Of a DNA stretch of 64,000 nt, positions 15,826 to 25,341 are shown one piece after another. The notes beneath the pieces are model-generated. The model was not told the DNA's origin. It worked only from the letters and a program-made list of their open reading frames with translations, and searched no databases. A program made the position numbers and the translations under genes. This DNA is from Muricauda sp. SCSIO 65647 (GTDB taxonomy: Bacteria > Bacteroidota > Bacteroidia > Flavobacteriales > Flavobacteriaceae), in the NCBI RefSeq assembly GCF_021534965.1, contig NZ_CP091037.1:536501-600500 (forward strand), read 5' to 3'. How positions within the stretch are numbered: position 1 is the first letter of the stretch; every line of letters begins with the position of its first letter.

Positions 15826-16547
15826 AATTGAAGGTCTGTGGCATGAAATATAATCCGGAGGAAGTGGCCAAATTGAAACCCGACTACCTCGGATTCATCT
15901 TTTGGGCACCATCGTCCCGGTTTTTTGAAGGTGAAATGCCCCGATCCTTAGAAGGCATCAAAAAAGTAGGTGTCTTTGTGGATGCACCTATTGATGAAGT
16001 GTTTGAAAAAATCAAGAATTATAGGTTGCATGCCGTTCAGTTGCATGGAAACGAAAGTGCCGGGTATTGTAAAGATCTCATGACAAGACTATCGGGCATT
16101 TCGACAAAACAGGGGAAATCTAAAAAGATTCCCCAATCACCCGAATATTCGGGGTCATTTCGGAATAGCAGAACGGTAGAAATTATCAAAGTCTTTTCCA
16201 TACATCCCGATAGCTATCAGAATGAATTTGATTTTTCCATCTTGAAGGAATATGAAGAAGTCTGCGACTATTTCTTGTTCGATACCAAAGGGAAGCTTCC
16301 CGGTGGCACTGGGCTCACATTTGATTGGTCTATGCTTAAAGACTATCCATCAACAAAACCCTATTTTTTGAGCGGTGGCATTGGATTGGGGGAAATCGAT
16401 TCTTTACAAGAGTTTATGACGCGGCCTGAATCAACATATTGCCATGCCATCGATGTGAACAGTCGGTTTGAGGTCAAACCGGGGCTTAAGGATATTGAAA
16501 GAATAAAAGAATTCAAAAAACTGTTGGAAAATGAGTTATCACGCTAA
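15822..16547 (+). CDS. trpF: Phosphoribosylanthranilate isomerase with in-frame insertion
   Basis: TrpF catalyses the Amadori rearrangement of phosphoribosylanthranilate. It has 241 residues, longer than the roughly 200-215 usual for the family. Recognised parts are LKVCGMK (catalytic Cys near residue 6), [21 protein letters not shown] and [10 protein letters not shown] with the barrel's C-terminal half. The excess lies at residues about 90-118, low-complexity and charged ([18 protein letters not shown]), just before VEIIKVFSI resumes the family pattern. At DNA level this segment contains two palindromes and resembles the intergenic repeat before trpC. The gene overlaps trpC by four bases and trpB by seventeen. 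The insertion falls in a loop region, so activity may be kept. Confidence 0.93.
   Translation: MKLKVCGMKYNPEEVAKLKPDYLGFIFWAPSSRFFEGEMPRSLEGIKKVGVFVDAPIDEVFEKIKNYRLHAVQLHGNESAGYCKDLMTRLSGISTKQGKSKKIPQSPEYSGSFRNSRTVEIIKVFSIHPDSYQNEFDFSILKEYEEVCDYFLFDTKGKLPGGTGLTFDWSMLKDYPSTKPYFLSGGIGLGEIDSLQEFMTRPESTYCHAIDVNSRFEVKPGLKDIERIKEFKKLLENELSR
16097..16162 (+). repeat. Palindromic repeat inside the trpF coding sequence
   Basis: The segment contains a hairpin (16112-16121 with 16126-16134, one bulged A) and a perfect 14-base palindrome CCCGAATATTCGGG (16140-16153). It shares CATTTC, GGGAAATCT and AGATT-C-CC blocks with the repeat at 14966-15025 and ends GGTCATTTCGG. It keeps the trpF reading frame open. 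The relation to the intergenic element is judged by eye. Confidence 0.6.
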
Positions 16548-17712
16548 CGACAAAGGATATTATGGTGATTTTGGGGGGGCTTTCATTCCAGAAATGCTTT
16601 ATCCGAACTGTGAAGAACTTCGGCAAAACTATGTACAGATCATGGAAACGGAAGACTTTCAGAAACAATTTCAACACTTATTGAAAGATTATGTTGGGCG
16701 CCCTACTCCACTTTATTTTGCCGAAAGACTCTCAGAAAAACACAACACCAAGATTTATTTGAAACGCGAAGATCTTTGCCACACAGGTGCCCATAAGGTC
16801 AACAATACCATCGGACAGATCTTGATGGCCAAAAAATTGGGCAAGAACCGTATCATAGCCGAAACGGGTGCCGGGCAACATGGAGTGGCCACCGCTACCG
16901 TCTGTGCCCTAATGGGCATGGAATGCGTGGTGTACATGGGCGAAATCGACATTGCCAGACAGGCACCCAACGTGGCCCGAATGAAAATGTTGGGAGCCGA
17001 GGTACGACCCGCCAAATCGGGAAGCCGTACGTTGAAAGATGCCACTAACGAGGCCATTCGTGATTGGATCAACAATCCGGTGAACACCCATTACATAATA
17101 GGTTCTGTAGTCGGACCACACCCCTACCCTGATATGGTGGCTCGTTTTCAATCGGTGATTTCAGAAGAAATTCAATGGCAGTTGAAAGAGAAGGAGGGGC
17201 GTGAAAATCCCGATTATGTAGTAGCCTGTGTGGGGGGTGGCAGTAACGCCGCTGGTGCTTACTTTCATTATCTCGACAATGAAGAGGTAAGCATCATTGC
17301 CGTTGAAGCGGCAGGAAAAGGCATCCATTCGGGTGAAAGTGCCGCTACCTCGGCCTTGGGCAAGATAGGCATCATTCATGGCAGCAAAACGCTGTTGATG
17401 CAGACCGATGACGGACAGATTACCGAGCCTTATTCCATCTCAGCTGGTCTGGATTACCCCGGTGTAGGGCCCATGCATGCACATTTGTATACCTCGGGCC
17501 GTGCGGCGTTCATTTCCATCACCGACGACGAGGCGATGCAGGCGGGGCTTGAAATGGCCAAGTTGGAAGGTATAATTCCCGCCATTGAGACCAGTCACGC
17601 CTTTGCCATTTTTGACCGCAAAAAATTTGAAAAAGACGATGTGGTGGTCATTAACCTGTCGGGGCGCGGTGACAAAGACCTACAGACGTACATCGATTAT
17701 TTCAAATTATGA
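16531..17712 (+). CDS. trpB: Tryptophan synthase beta subunit
   Basis: TrpB joins indole with serine in a PLP-dependent reaction. It has 393 residues, the normal length. The PLP lysine is Lys89 in [13 protein letters not shown]. Further family motifs are [31 protein letters not shown], the phosphate-binding [15 protein letters not shown] and [16 protein letters not shown] at the C-terminus. The ATG at 16531 lies 17 bases inside the end of trpF, giving tight coupling. A small hairpin repeat separates it from trpA. Confidence 0.97.
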   Translation: MSYHANDKGYYGDFGGAFIPEMLYPNCEELRQNYVQIMETEDFQKQFQHLLKDYVGRPTPLYFAERLSEKHNTKIYLKREDLCHTGAHKVNNTIGQILMAKKLGKNRIIAETGAGQHGVATATVCALMGMECVVYMGEIDIARQAPNVARMKMLGAEVRPAKSGSRTLKDATNEAIRDWINNPVNTHYIIGSVVGPHPYPDMVARFQSVISEEIQWQLKEKEGRENPDYVVACVGGGSNAAGAYFHYLDNEEVSIIAVEAAGKGIHSGESAATSALGKIGIIHGSKTLLMQTDDGQITEPYSISAGLDYPGVGPMHAHLYTSGRAAFISITDDEAMQAGLEMAKLEGIIPAIETSHAFAIFDRKKFEKDDVVVINLSGRGDKDLQTYIDYFKL

Positions 17713-17720
17713 TATTTTAT

Positions 17721-17745
17721 CATTTCCGCGAAGGCGGGAACGACC
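17721..17745 (+). repeat. Short hairpin repeat between trpB and trpA
   Basis: CATTTCCGCGAAGGCGGGAA forms a stem of about seven pairs (17723-17729 with 17734-17740, loop GAAG). It resembles the common dispersed CATTCCCGCGAAGGCGGGAATG type of palindrome. It lies in the 46-base gap between trpB and trpA. Confidence 0.55.
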
Positions 17746-17758
17746 AAAAAATAAATTA

Positions 17759-18520
17759 ATGAACAGAATAAAAACGAAACTCCAAGATGCTGGAAAGCTG
17801 CTGTCGATCTACTTCACGGCAGGTTATCCAAAATTAGAGAATACCGTACCCATCATTCAAGAACTGGAGAAAAGCGGTGTCGACATCGTTGAAATCGGAC
17901 TGCCATTCAGCGATCCCCTGGCCGATGGCCCGACCATTCAAGAAAGTTCGACCTGGGCCCTCAAAAATGGCATGACCACTGAAATCTTGTTCGAACAACT
18001 CATGGGCATTCGTAAGACGGTAACCATGCCTTTGATCATTATGGGTTATTTCAACCCTGTGTTACAATACGGAGTAGAAGCCTTTTGTAAAAAATGTGCT
18101 GAAATAGGTATTGATGGGCTCATTCTTCCCGACCTTCCATTTGACGTCTATCAAGAAGAGTACGAACACATCTTCAAGAAATATGGGTTGATCAATGTGT
18201 TTCTCATCACTCCACAGACAAGTGATGAACGCATCAAAAAAATTGACGCTGCATCTGACGGCTTTATCTATATGGTCAGCTCTGCCAGCACCACGGGGGC
18301 CAAAGAAGGTTTTGGCGAGGAGCAAAGGGCCTATTTTGAGCGAATTGCTTCCTTGACGCTTGCAAACCCCCAAATCGTTGGGTTTGGTATCAGCAATGCG
18401 GAAACCTTTCTAACTGCCACCGAAAAGGCCAAAGGGGCTATTATCGGTTCAGCTTTTATCAAACATTTGACACAAAACGGGGTTTCAAAAATCGATGATT
18501 TTATAAAAAAGATTCGGTAA
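17759..18520 (+). CDS. trpA: Tryptophan synthase alpha subunit
   Basis: TrpA cleaves indole-3-glycerol phosphate to indole and glyceraldehyde 3-phosphate and channels indole to TrpB. The start at 17759 gives MNRIKTKLQDAGKLLSIYFT and 253 residues, the normal length; earlier in-frame codons lie in the repeat and in trpB. The active-site signature IVEIGLPFSDPLADGPTIQ (catalytic Glu) and a second Asp in GLILPDLPFDVY are present, as are the phosphate-binding GFGISNAETF and GAIIGSAFIKHL. It is the last gene of the operon. Confidence 0.97.
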   Translation: MNRIKTKLQDAGKLLSIYFTAGYPKLENTVPIIQELEKSGVDIVEIGLPFSDPLADGPTIQESSTWALKNGMTTEILFEQLMGIRKTVTMPLIIMGYFNPVLQYGVEAFCKKCAEIGIDGLILPDLPFDVYQEEYEHIFKKYGLINVFLITPQTSDERIKKIDAASDGFIYMVSSASTTGAKEGFGEEQRAYFERIASLTLANPQIVGFGISNAETFLTATEKAKGAIIGSAFIKHLTQNGVSKIDDFIKKIR

Positions 18521-18533
18521 ACTTTTTACCTTT

Positions 18534-20297
18534 TCAATAACCCGGATTTTGAACAATGTTCGGATTTAGGTCAGTCTCACTACGAGGTATTGGCCAGATG
18601 TATTCATGAGATTCAAATTGCTTTGGAAACTCGGGATTTCTGAGATTAAAATCTTCAATAACTTCCGAAAGCAATTCATTCCTTATCAAATCATCTTTAT
18701 AAATGCCTTCAAAGCAAAGTTCTTTTCTACGTTGCTCAAATAGCTCTAGAAGAAAATCTGATTGATTCAATCCTTGGGGAAGTCGGGAAACACCGGAAGA
18801 ATCAGAACGATCGATTACTTGATTGACCAGGTCATACGCTCTGGCCGTAGGTCCGTTCAAGGCGTTTTCGACCTCTGCCAACATCAAGAGCACATCTGCA
18901 TATCTCAAATAGGGAAAATCTACCGACGAGGCTCCTGCCTGAGGAACCGTGGATAAATCAGTGATGTATTTCAAGGGTCTCCAATCCGTAACATCTGTGG
19001 CATCCATAGTCGTTCCCCCCTGAACCGTATAGGAAGCTATGTTGCCATAAAAACGTTCATCTTCGATATTCAATGGAAATGTAATTGGGTTTTGATAGTC
19101 ATTTTCGTCATTGAAATACTGTCTTATGAATTTTGGATCCAATAGCAGATAATCTTGCTGGGCATAACCCAATGGCCCCCAAAAAACACCAATATTTCCG
19201 CCACCATTCTCTTGAGAACTGTCAAAATCAATACTGAAAATGACCTCGGTATTGGCAGGCTCATTGTTTTCATCAAAAATATCCAAGTAGTCTTCCTCCA
19301 AAGAAAACACATTCAATACTTTTTCAAACTGTTGGGCAGCGAGGTTATATTTACCGGTATCAAAATCAGGAAAACCAGCTGAATAGAGATAGAATTTTCC
19401 CAGTAGGGATTGAGCTGCCTGTTCAGAGGCAATTTTAGAAGATTGGTACGTTTCCAAATTATCTTCTGCATATTTTAGGTCTTGTTCTATCAATTCTTTG
19501 ACCCCCGTTCGATTCTGGGTCAAGGGTGCATCAAAGTCAGTGGAAGTCACCAGAACCGGATTGCCATATAGTTTGATTAAATTGAAATAACCGAGTGCCC
19601 TCAAAAATCTGAATTCACCCAAGATTACATTCTCTTCTTTTCCCGACTGGGAAACATATTCTGAGTTTTCTATGGCTTCAATGGCAATGTTCGTATTGCG
19701 TATAACCTGATAGTGCAGCGCCCACACGTTGTTTATAATGGTGTTCGATGGCGAAATATCGTATCTGTCCAAAGACAGCAATGCCGATGAAGCTGTATTG
19801 CCAATGTAAGCTATATCTGCTCCAATATCGCCCCAGTATAAAGAATACCCTCCCAAATCGAACATGAACTTATCTTTTAACTTCTTGTACGTATCAGCTA
19901 ACAGCAAATCAACATCAGGGTCTATTTCTTCAATTGGTCGAATGGGATCTATAACCTCAACGCTCAATATTTCCGTATCATTTTCAGTGATAGTAATTCC
20001 GTTGAATTCATAAATTAAGCCCTCTACATAAGAATCGGAGTCTATTGATACTTCAACCGTTACTTGATAAGTGCCGATGGCAAGATCGGTAAACCTTGCA
20101 ATACCTTCGGCATTTGTAAGGTTCGAACTATTTCCAGGCACAAGTACTACAAGAGCATTAGGTTCGGGAGTCCCATCAGATGTACTTACATTGACCACTA
20201 AGGTTCCGGCAGAGACATTTTGTTCTGATTCATCTGAACTACAACCAACAATTAGAAAAAAAACTATAAAGACAATTACCGTAAAAGATCTAGTCAT
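18534..20297 (-). CDS. SusD/RagB-family lipoprotein with N-terminal regulatory-like domain
   Basis: This is an outer-membrane glycan- or nutrient-binding lipoprotein of 587 residues. The signal peptide ends in a lipobox (FFLIVGCS, Cys19). Residues about 31-110 form a carboxypeptidase-regulatory-like or CNA-B-like beta sandwich (GTLVVNVSTSDGTPEPNALV, then AEGIARFTDLAIGTYQVTV), which is unusual in SusD. From about 128 the SusD-like core follows, with the TPR helices (GEFRFLRALGYFNLIKLYG) and the C-terminal FPYLRYADVLLMLAEVENAL and RRKELCFEGIYKDDLIR. No SusC/TonB-dependent receptor gene is adjacent. It converges on trpA with a 13-base gap. Confidence 0.88.
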   Translation of the reverse strand: MTRSFTVIVFIVFFLIVGCSSDESEQNVSAGTLVVNVSTSDGTPEPNALVVLVPGNSSNLTNAEGIARFTDLAIGTYQVTVEVSIDSDSYVEGLIYEFNGITITENDTEILSVEVIDPIRPIEEIDPDVDLLLADTYKKLKDKFMFDLGGYSLYWGDIGADIAYIGNTASSALLSLDRYDISPSNTIINNVWALHYQVIRNTNIAIEAIENSEYVSQSGKEENVILGEFRFLRALGYFNLIKLYGNPVLVTSTDFDAPLTQNRTGVKELIEQDLKYAEDNLETYQSSKIASEQAAQSLLGKFYLYSAGFPDFDTGKYNLAAQQFEKVLNVFSLEEDYLDIFDENNEPANTEVIFSIDFDSSQENGGGNIGVFWGPLGYAQQDYLLLDPKFIRQYFNDENDYQNPITFPLNIEDERFYGNIASYTVQGGTTMDATDVTDWRPLKYITDLSTVPQAGASSVDFPYLRYADVLLMLAEVENALNGPTARAYDLVNQVIDRSDSSGVSRLPQGLNQSDFLLELFEQRRKELCFEGIYKDDLIRNELLSEVIEDFNLRNPEFPKQFESHEYIWPIPRSETDLNPNIVQNPGY

Positions 20298-20387
20298 GCG
20301 TATCTTTATTTTTCAGAAAAATCAATTTGAACAGTCAACATTCAAATAATCTTAAATTAGCAGGCTTAAGCCAATAAGAAACCAAAA

Positions 20388-21899
20388 ATGAGAAATTATA
20401 TTGCCTTATTTGTCTTTTCTTTCATATTATTTTCTGGTTATTCACAAGATTCGACTGCCCTGAAATCACAAGTGGCCCAAGCCATTCAAGATTTACGTGA
20501 GTTTATCGCCATACCCAATGATGCATTGAACCCCGATGATATAGACGACAACATCTTCTGGCTCAAGAAACAGTTTGAGCAAAGGGGCTTCAACACAGCG
20601 GTTTTAGATACTGAAAACCTACCACTCTTCTTCGCCTCGCTACCGATGGATGATACAAAGACCACGGTTTTGATCTATATGCACTTCGATGGGCAATCGG
20701 TAGAACCCAGTAAATGGCAACAACCGAATCCGTATCAGGTAGTGCTGAAAAAACCTGTTAGTGACGGTTTTGAAACCGTTTCGTTCGATGAATTGGGCGA
20801 TGATATCAACTACGATTGGCGGTTGTTCGGCCGTTCGACCTCTGACGATAAAGGCCCCATTATCATGTTCTTGAACGCCTTTGACCTGTTAAAAAAGGAT
20901 GGAAAGGAAATACCCTTCAACATCAAGCTCATTTTAGACGGGGAAGAAGAAAAAAGCAGCAAGCCATTGCCCAATGCCGTAAAACAATACCGCGAACTGT
21001 TAGAAGCTGATTTTTTGTTGATCGCTGACGGTCCGGTACATGCTTCGGGCAAACCGACCATTGCTTATGGCTGTCGCGGCATTACCACCATGACCCTTAC
21101 CACTTATGGCCCCATCAAGCCCCAACATAGCGGACATTATGGCAACTATGCCCCAAATCCCGGGTTTCAATTGGCCCAGCTGTTGGCCACTATGAAAGAT
21201 GCTGAAGGCCGTGTGACGATAGCGGGGTATTATGATGGAATCGCTTTGGATGAAGAAACGAAAACCATTCTACAAAGCGTGCCCGACAACGACCAGGCCA
21301 TAGCATCGACATTACAGTTCAAAACTGCCGAGAAAGTAGGAAGCTTTTACCAAGAAGCCCTGCAATACCCCTCTTTGAACATTCGGGGCCTTGGTTCTGG
21401 ATGGATAGGCCCCAATCGACGTACCATTGTTCCTGAAAGTGCCACTGCCGAGCTTGATCTTCGGTTGGTACCTGAAACCGACGGCAATCGATTGAAACGA
21501 CTCCTAAAAAACCACATTACCGAACAAGGCTACCAAGTGCTCGACCATGTTCCCTCAAAAGATGAGCGCATGCGATATGATAAAATCGTTACCGTTGAAG
21601 AAGGGAGTGTTACCGATGCCTTTCGAACCGATCTGAACGATCAATATGGCAACTTTCTGCACGATGTTATGAAAAACACTTTTAGCGAAGAGGTGGTACG
21701 TATTCGCATTATGGGCGGTACCGTGCCCATAGCACCTTTTATCAATGAGTTGCAGCTACCCGCATTTTTGGTTCCTATGGTAAACCCTGACAACAACCAG
21801 CACAGCCCTAATGAAAACCTGAGGATCGGGCAGTTGGCCTATGGGATTCAGGTATTTTACTCAATCTTATCATCAGAAAAAATTAGAAATGGCGAATAA
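20388..21899 (+). CDS. M20-family metallopeptidase (exported)
   Basis: The product is a zinc peptidase of 503 residues with a signal peptide (YIALFVFSFILFSGYSQ). M20 motifs are visible: the metal-binding VLIYMHFDGQSVEP (His and Asp), GRSTSDDKGPIIMFL (bridging Asp), LDGEEEKSS (catalytic and metal Glu), a dimerisation or lid domain in the middle, and a final metal His in NNQHSPNENLRIG. Members include carboxypeptidases and dipeptidases; substrate cannot be read. Its end overlaps the following lipoprotein gene by 11 bases. Confidence 0.9.
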   Translation: MRNYIALFVFSFILFSGYSQDSTALKSQVAQAIQDLREFIAIPNDALNPDDIDDNIFWLKKQFEQRGFNTAVLDTENLPLFFASLPMDDTKTTVLIYMHFDGQSVEPSKWQQPNPYQVVLKKPVSDGFETVSFDELGDDINYDWRLFGRSTSDDKGPIIMFLNAFDLLKKDGKEIPFNIKLILDGEEEKSSKPLPNAVKQYRELLEADFLLIADGPVHASGKPTIAYGCRGITTMTLTTYGPIKPQHSGHYGNYAPNPGFQLAQLLATMKDAEGRVTIAGYYDGIALDEETKTILQSVPDNDQAIASTLQFKTAEKVGSFYQEALQYPSLNIRGLGSGWIGPNRRTIVPESATAELDLRLVPETDGNRLKRLLKNHITEQGYQVLDHVPSKDERMRYDKIVTVEEGSVTDAFRTDLNDQYGNFLHDVMKNTFSEEVVRIRIMGGTVPIAPFINELQLPAFLVPMVNPDNNQHSPNENLRIGQLAYGIQVFYSILSSEKIRNGE

Positions 21900-22560
21900 G
21901 CTATTTTTCTTTTCATTTCTCTCGTTTATTTTGTTTTCATGCCGTTCCATACGCTCACAGACTTATCCCAAAGGAGCATATATGACGCTAGAGGAAGTTT
22001 TGGAAAAAAACCCTTCTCTAGATGCTGACCTAATTGTTGAAAAAAGAACATTGGGAGAAATTAAAATGTCTGGCGGAAACGACTATCGCTTGGTATCAAA
22101 AAATAAGTCTGTTTCAAGAAAGGATATAAAAAAGAAAATCACGGCTTATTCCAATGGGGATACTCTTTATCTCAATTGCCATAAAATGAAAGTCCAAAGT
22201 TGGTATTCACCGGTTTTAAAAAAAGGACGATTTCTTTTTTTTGTAGGTGGAATTTCACAAGAGCAAAATTTGTTCGATTATCAGATCCAAGAATCTGAAA
22301 CATCTACTTTTTGGAAGTCGTTTGGAGGAATAGGAGGAGGTATTCAGGGAGCAAAACTGGCTCAATTAAGATTTCCATACCTTATTGATACCGAACAAAA
22401 TGAACTTACCTACCTTAACGAATATGGTCTGGAAAGACTTTTGGCCCAGCACAGCATATCTCTTCTAAATTCTTATCGTGAAGAAAAAAGTGGGACTATC
22501 GATGATAATAACGCCCTTCTTCTGACATATGTTGACAAACTTAATGCCTTATTTGAATAA
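21889..22560 (+). CDS. Hypothetical lipoprotein
   Basis: From the ATG at 21889 the product has 223 residues. The N-terminus (MANKLFFFSFLSFILFSCRS) is a lipoprotein signal with FSC as lipobox. The mature part begins YPKGAYMTLEEVLEKNPSLD, a pattern I associate with small uncharacterised Bacteroidota secreted proteins. It has a Gly-rich segment (GGIGGGIQGAKLAQL) that could be a membrane-contacting helix. No enzymatic motif is visible. Its coding region is notably A+T-rich compared with its neighbours. The frame overlaps the peptidase stop, suggesting coupled expression. Confidence 0.75.
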   Translation: MANKLFFFSFLSFILFSCRSIRSQTYPKGAYMTLEEVLEKNPSLDADLIVEKRTLGEIKMSGGNDYRLVSKNKSVSRKDIKKKITAYSNGDTLYLNCHKMKVQSWYSPVLKKGRFLFFVGGISQEQNLFDYQIQESETSTFWKSFGGIGGGIQGAKLAQLRFPYLIDTEQNELTYLNEYGLERLLAQHSISLLNSYREEKSGTIDDNNALLLTYVDKLNALFE

Positions 22561-22646
22561 GGCAGCAAATTTGTATTAGTGAAAAACAAAATGAAATAGT
22601 TTCAATATAAAATATAAGCCCCGCCTTATAGAGTCTATTATTTTTC

Positions 22647-25202
22647 TTATGCCGAATTTCTACTGGCATTGATGTTTCCGTACAACGAGCGGGTCACGAT
22701 TTTTTCATATAACTCCCTATATTCTGAATTTTGGGTAATATGGTACAATGCGTTCTGTTGAATGACCAAAAGAGGTAACACGATCTTCTCGCGAATCTTG
22801 ACCGACTCTCTTGAGACTTCTTCATCTTCCATTAATACTTTGTGTCCAGAAATCTGTAGCAACATGTTTTTCGACAGCTCATATTCATCCTTGAGTATCG
22901 TCCAAAATTCACCAAATACCGCATCATCTTCCATATAACTGGTCAAATCGAAATTGGTCTTGGCCAGCGACATCATACTGTTGCTCATGAGCGCACGAAA
23001 AAAAGGGACTTCCCTATATAGTTTTTTCACCTCGTTCATTTTGTCCTCATCCTTAAATTTCTTGATGGCAGTGCCCAAACCGAAATATCCCGGTACGTTC
23101 TGCTTTAACTGGCTCCAAGAGCCCACAAAAGAAATGGCGCGCAGATCAGAAAGTGTCAGTTGGTTTGTATTGCCCCGCTTGCCCGGTCTACTGCCGATAT
23201 TTGCTTTTGTGTAGTATTTAAGGGTGCTCCGTTGCTCTAAATAGGGTATAAATTTTTCATGTTGCTTCAACGCCTCATATTTTTCAAAACTCAGCTCTGA
23301 AAGTTCTTCGATAAGCTTTTGTTGTGCAGCTGAAATAACGTGTTCTTTGCCGAACAGATTGTTGCTCAGACCAGCAGTCAGCAATTGCTCTGCATTGTGC
23401 ATGAACTGCTCTTTGGTACCATAGGTACTGGTAATCGTCTGCCCTTGAATGGTAAGCTGAATTTCATGGTTGGCCACATCTTTGGTCTGTGCGGCATAAA
23501 AACGGTGGGTCTTGCCGCCGCCCCGTGCAGGTGGCCCTCCCCTACCATCAAAGAAAACGGCGTTGATCCCATTTTTCTTGCATACTTTACTGAGCGTTTC
23601 CTTTGTCTTCAAAATTGACCAATTGGCCTTCAGGTAACCCCCATCTTTGGTGCCGTCAGAGAAGCCCAACATGATGGTATGAACATCGTTTCTTTGTTCG
23701 AGATGCTTTCGATAAATCGGTAGATCAAATAAGGTCTGCATAACCGATTCTGAAGCATCCATACCTTTCATGGTCTCAAAAAGCGGTACAATGTCAAAGG
23801 TAATTTCTTCTGTTTTCCATCCGCACCAGCGAAACAATCCGAAGACAAACAGCACCGAGAAAATATCCTCTGAATTACTAATAATGTAACGGTTGCAACC
23901 TGCTTCACCGTTTTTTGACTGAATTTCTTTCAGTTGTGAGATATTCTCAATAGTGTCTTTGACTATGTCATCGCTGAAATCGCCCGCCCGTACCTTCAGA
24001 TCTTTCTGCAGCAACCATTTTACCAATTCTCCCTCTTTCAGCTCGTCAACAGATTCTTTTACGATGCCTTCTTTTTTCAAAATGGCCTCGATCACCGCTT
24101 TATGTTTTCGGTGGTCTTGTCGAATATCCAACGTGGCAAAATGTGTTTTGAATATATGGACACGGTCGATCAAATCATCGAGTTCGTGCAGATAGAGTGA
24201 ATGGTAATCGTTGACCAATAGTTCGCGTATCTCAGAAAGCCGTTCAACGATCTCGTCATAGCCCAAGACAAAATTTTCTTGAAACATGGCCCGATAGAGC
24301 TTGCCGCTAAGCAAATTGAGAGGTTGCTGCAAACCTTTAAAGGTCAATTTCTTTCTTAATTGTTTCAGATCATTGTAATAACATTTCATCAATGTCAACC
24401 GAAGTTCATCGGCCACTTGATTGGTCGTCTCTGCCGTAACATAGGGGTTGCCATCGCGGTCGCCTCCAGGCCAAAACCCCAACTTGATAATGTCGTAGTT
24501 ATTGAAATCGGCATCCCTGATATTGTGCTTTACATATTTAAAAAGTGATCCCACCGCATCATAGTAGGTATACCGCAAGATATGTATGATGTTCTTGGCT
24601 TCTTCGAGCGGAGTGGGTTTCTTTGAATTGACCAATGAGGTGAGTCCCAATTGCTGCAATGTCATATCGATATCATCGATACGGTTTTCATCGATCAGGC
24701 TCCGGAGCTCGTTGATGATATCGAGTACGGCAGGTGTATAAAATTGGGTCGGGTGGGCCGTCAATACAATACGTGCACTAAAAGTGGCCAATTTTTTTGC
24801 GATCTTGTCCCAGTTCTTGTGTTCATCGACCAGTTCAAAATAATCTTTGATGGGCAGTGATTCAGAATACTTCTGCAATTTTGGAAACGCCACATCTTCA
24901 ACACTGTCATAGAGCACCACTTGACGTTCAACATATTGTATAATTCTGAACATAAAATCGATTTGTGCCCGTTCATCGGGTATCTCGGCAAAACCCATAA
25001 AAAAGTTCTCTAAAATCTCTTGTGGGTCTTTACCTGCTTTCAGCCCCTTATCACATTGATCAAAGAGCAAGGGCACCAACATACCCACATTCTCCAAATC
25101 GGTATACGGAATGCTCAAAAAAAGGCTGTTGTATATCTTGAATATATTGGTGACCGATTTTTTGAATTCCTCCAAACGCTCTGACTGGTTCGTATTGCTC
25201 AT
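22647..25202 (-). CDS. ppc: Phosphoenolpyruvate carboxylase
   Basis: This anaplerotic enzyme fixes bicarbonate onto PEP to make oxaloacetate. It has 851 residues, somewhat shorter than E. coli Ppc (883). Essential elements are present: catalytic His150 in VLTAHPTQ, KLGFWPGGDRDGNPYVTAET, the GFSDGTKDGGYLKANW loop, the FFDGRGGPPARGGG glycine loop and FVGSWSQLKQNVPGYFGLGT. The C-terminus ends GNINASRNSA instead of the usual QNTG, keeping the Asn. The gene is monocistronic with a 139-base upstream gap. Confidence 0.97.
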   Translation of the reverse strand: MSNTNQSERLEEFKKSVTNIFKIYNSLFLSIPYTDLENVGMLVPLLFDQCDKGLKAGKDPQEILENFFMGFAEIPDERAQIDFMFRIIQYVERQVVLYDSVEDVAFPKLQKYSESLPIKDYFELVDEHKNWDKIAKKLATFSARIVLTAHPTQFYTPAVLDIINELRSLIDENRIDDIDMTLQQLGLTSLVNSKKPTPLEEAKNIIHILRYTYYDAVGSLFKYVKHNIRDADFNNYDIIKLGFWPGGDRDGNPYVTAETTNQVADELRLTLMKCYYNDLKQLRKKLTFKGLQQPLNLLSGKLYRAMFQENFVLGYDEIVERLSEIRELLVNDYHSLYLHELDDLIDRVHIFKTHFATLDIRQDHRKHKAVIEAILKKEGIVKESVDELKEGELVKWLLQKDLKVRAGDFSDDIVKDTIENISQLKEIQSKNGEAGCNRYIISNSEDIFSVLFVFGLFRWCGWKTEEITFDIVPLFETMKGMDASESVMQTLFDLPIYRKHLEQRNDVHTIMLGFSDGTKDGGYLKANWSILKTKETLSKVCKKNGINAVFFDGRGGPPARGGGKTHRFYAAQTKDVANHEIQLTIQGQTITSTYGTKEQFMHNAEQLLTAGLSNNLFGKEHVISAAQQKLIEELSELSFEKYEALKQHEKFIPYLEQRSTLKYYTKANIGSRPGKRGNTNQLTLSDLRAISFVGSWSQLKQNVPGYFGLGTAIKKFKDEDKMNEVKKLYREVPFFRALMSNSMMSLAKTNFDLTSYMEDDAVFGEFWTILKDEYELSKNMLLQISGHKVLMEDEEVSRESVKIREKIVLPLLVIQQNALYHITQNSEYRELYEKIVTRSLYGNINASRNSA

Positions 25203-25341
25203 CGAAATCGAGGCTTTTGATTATTGTGTATTCTTTTTCGCCAAGGTCAAAGATCGTCATAAAACGCAAATGTTTGCATTTATTTTATGTACATCACAAT
25301 ATAAAGGTTGGAGTGGGCAAAACTAACAGCCCAGTACATTT

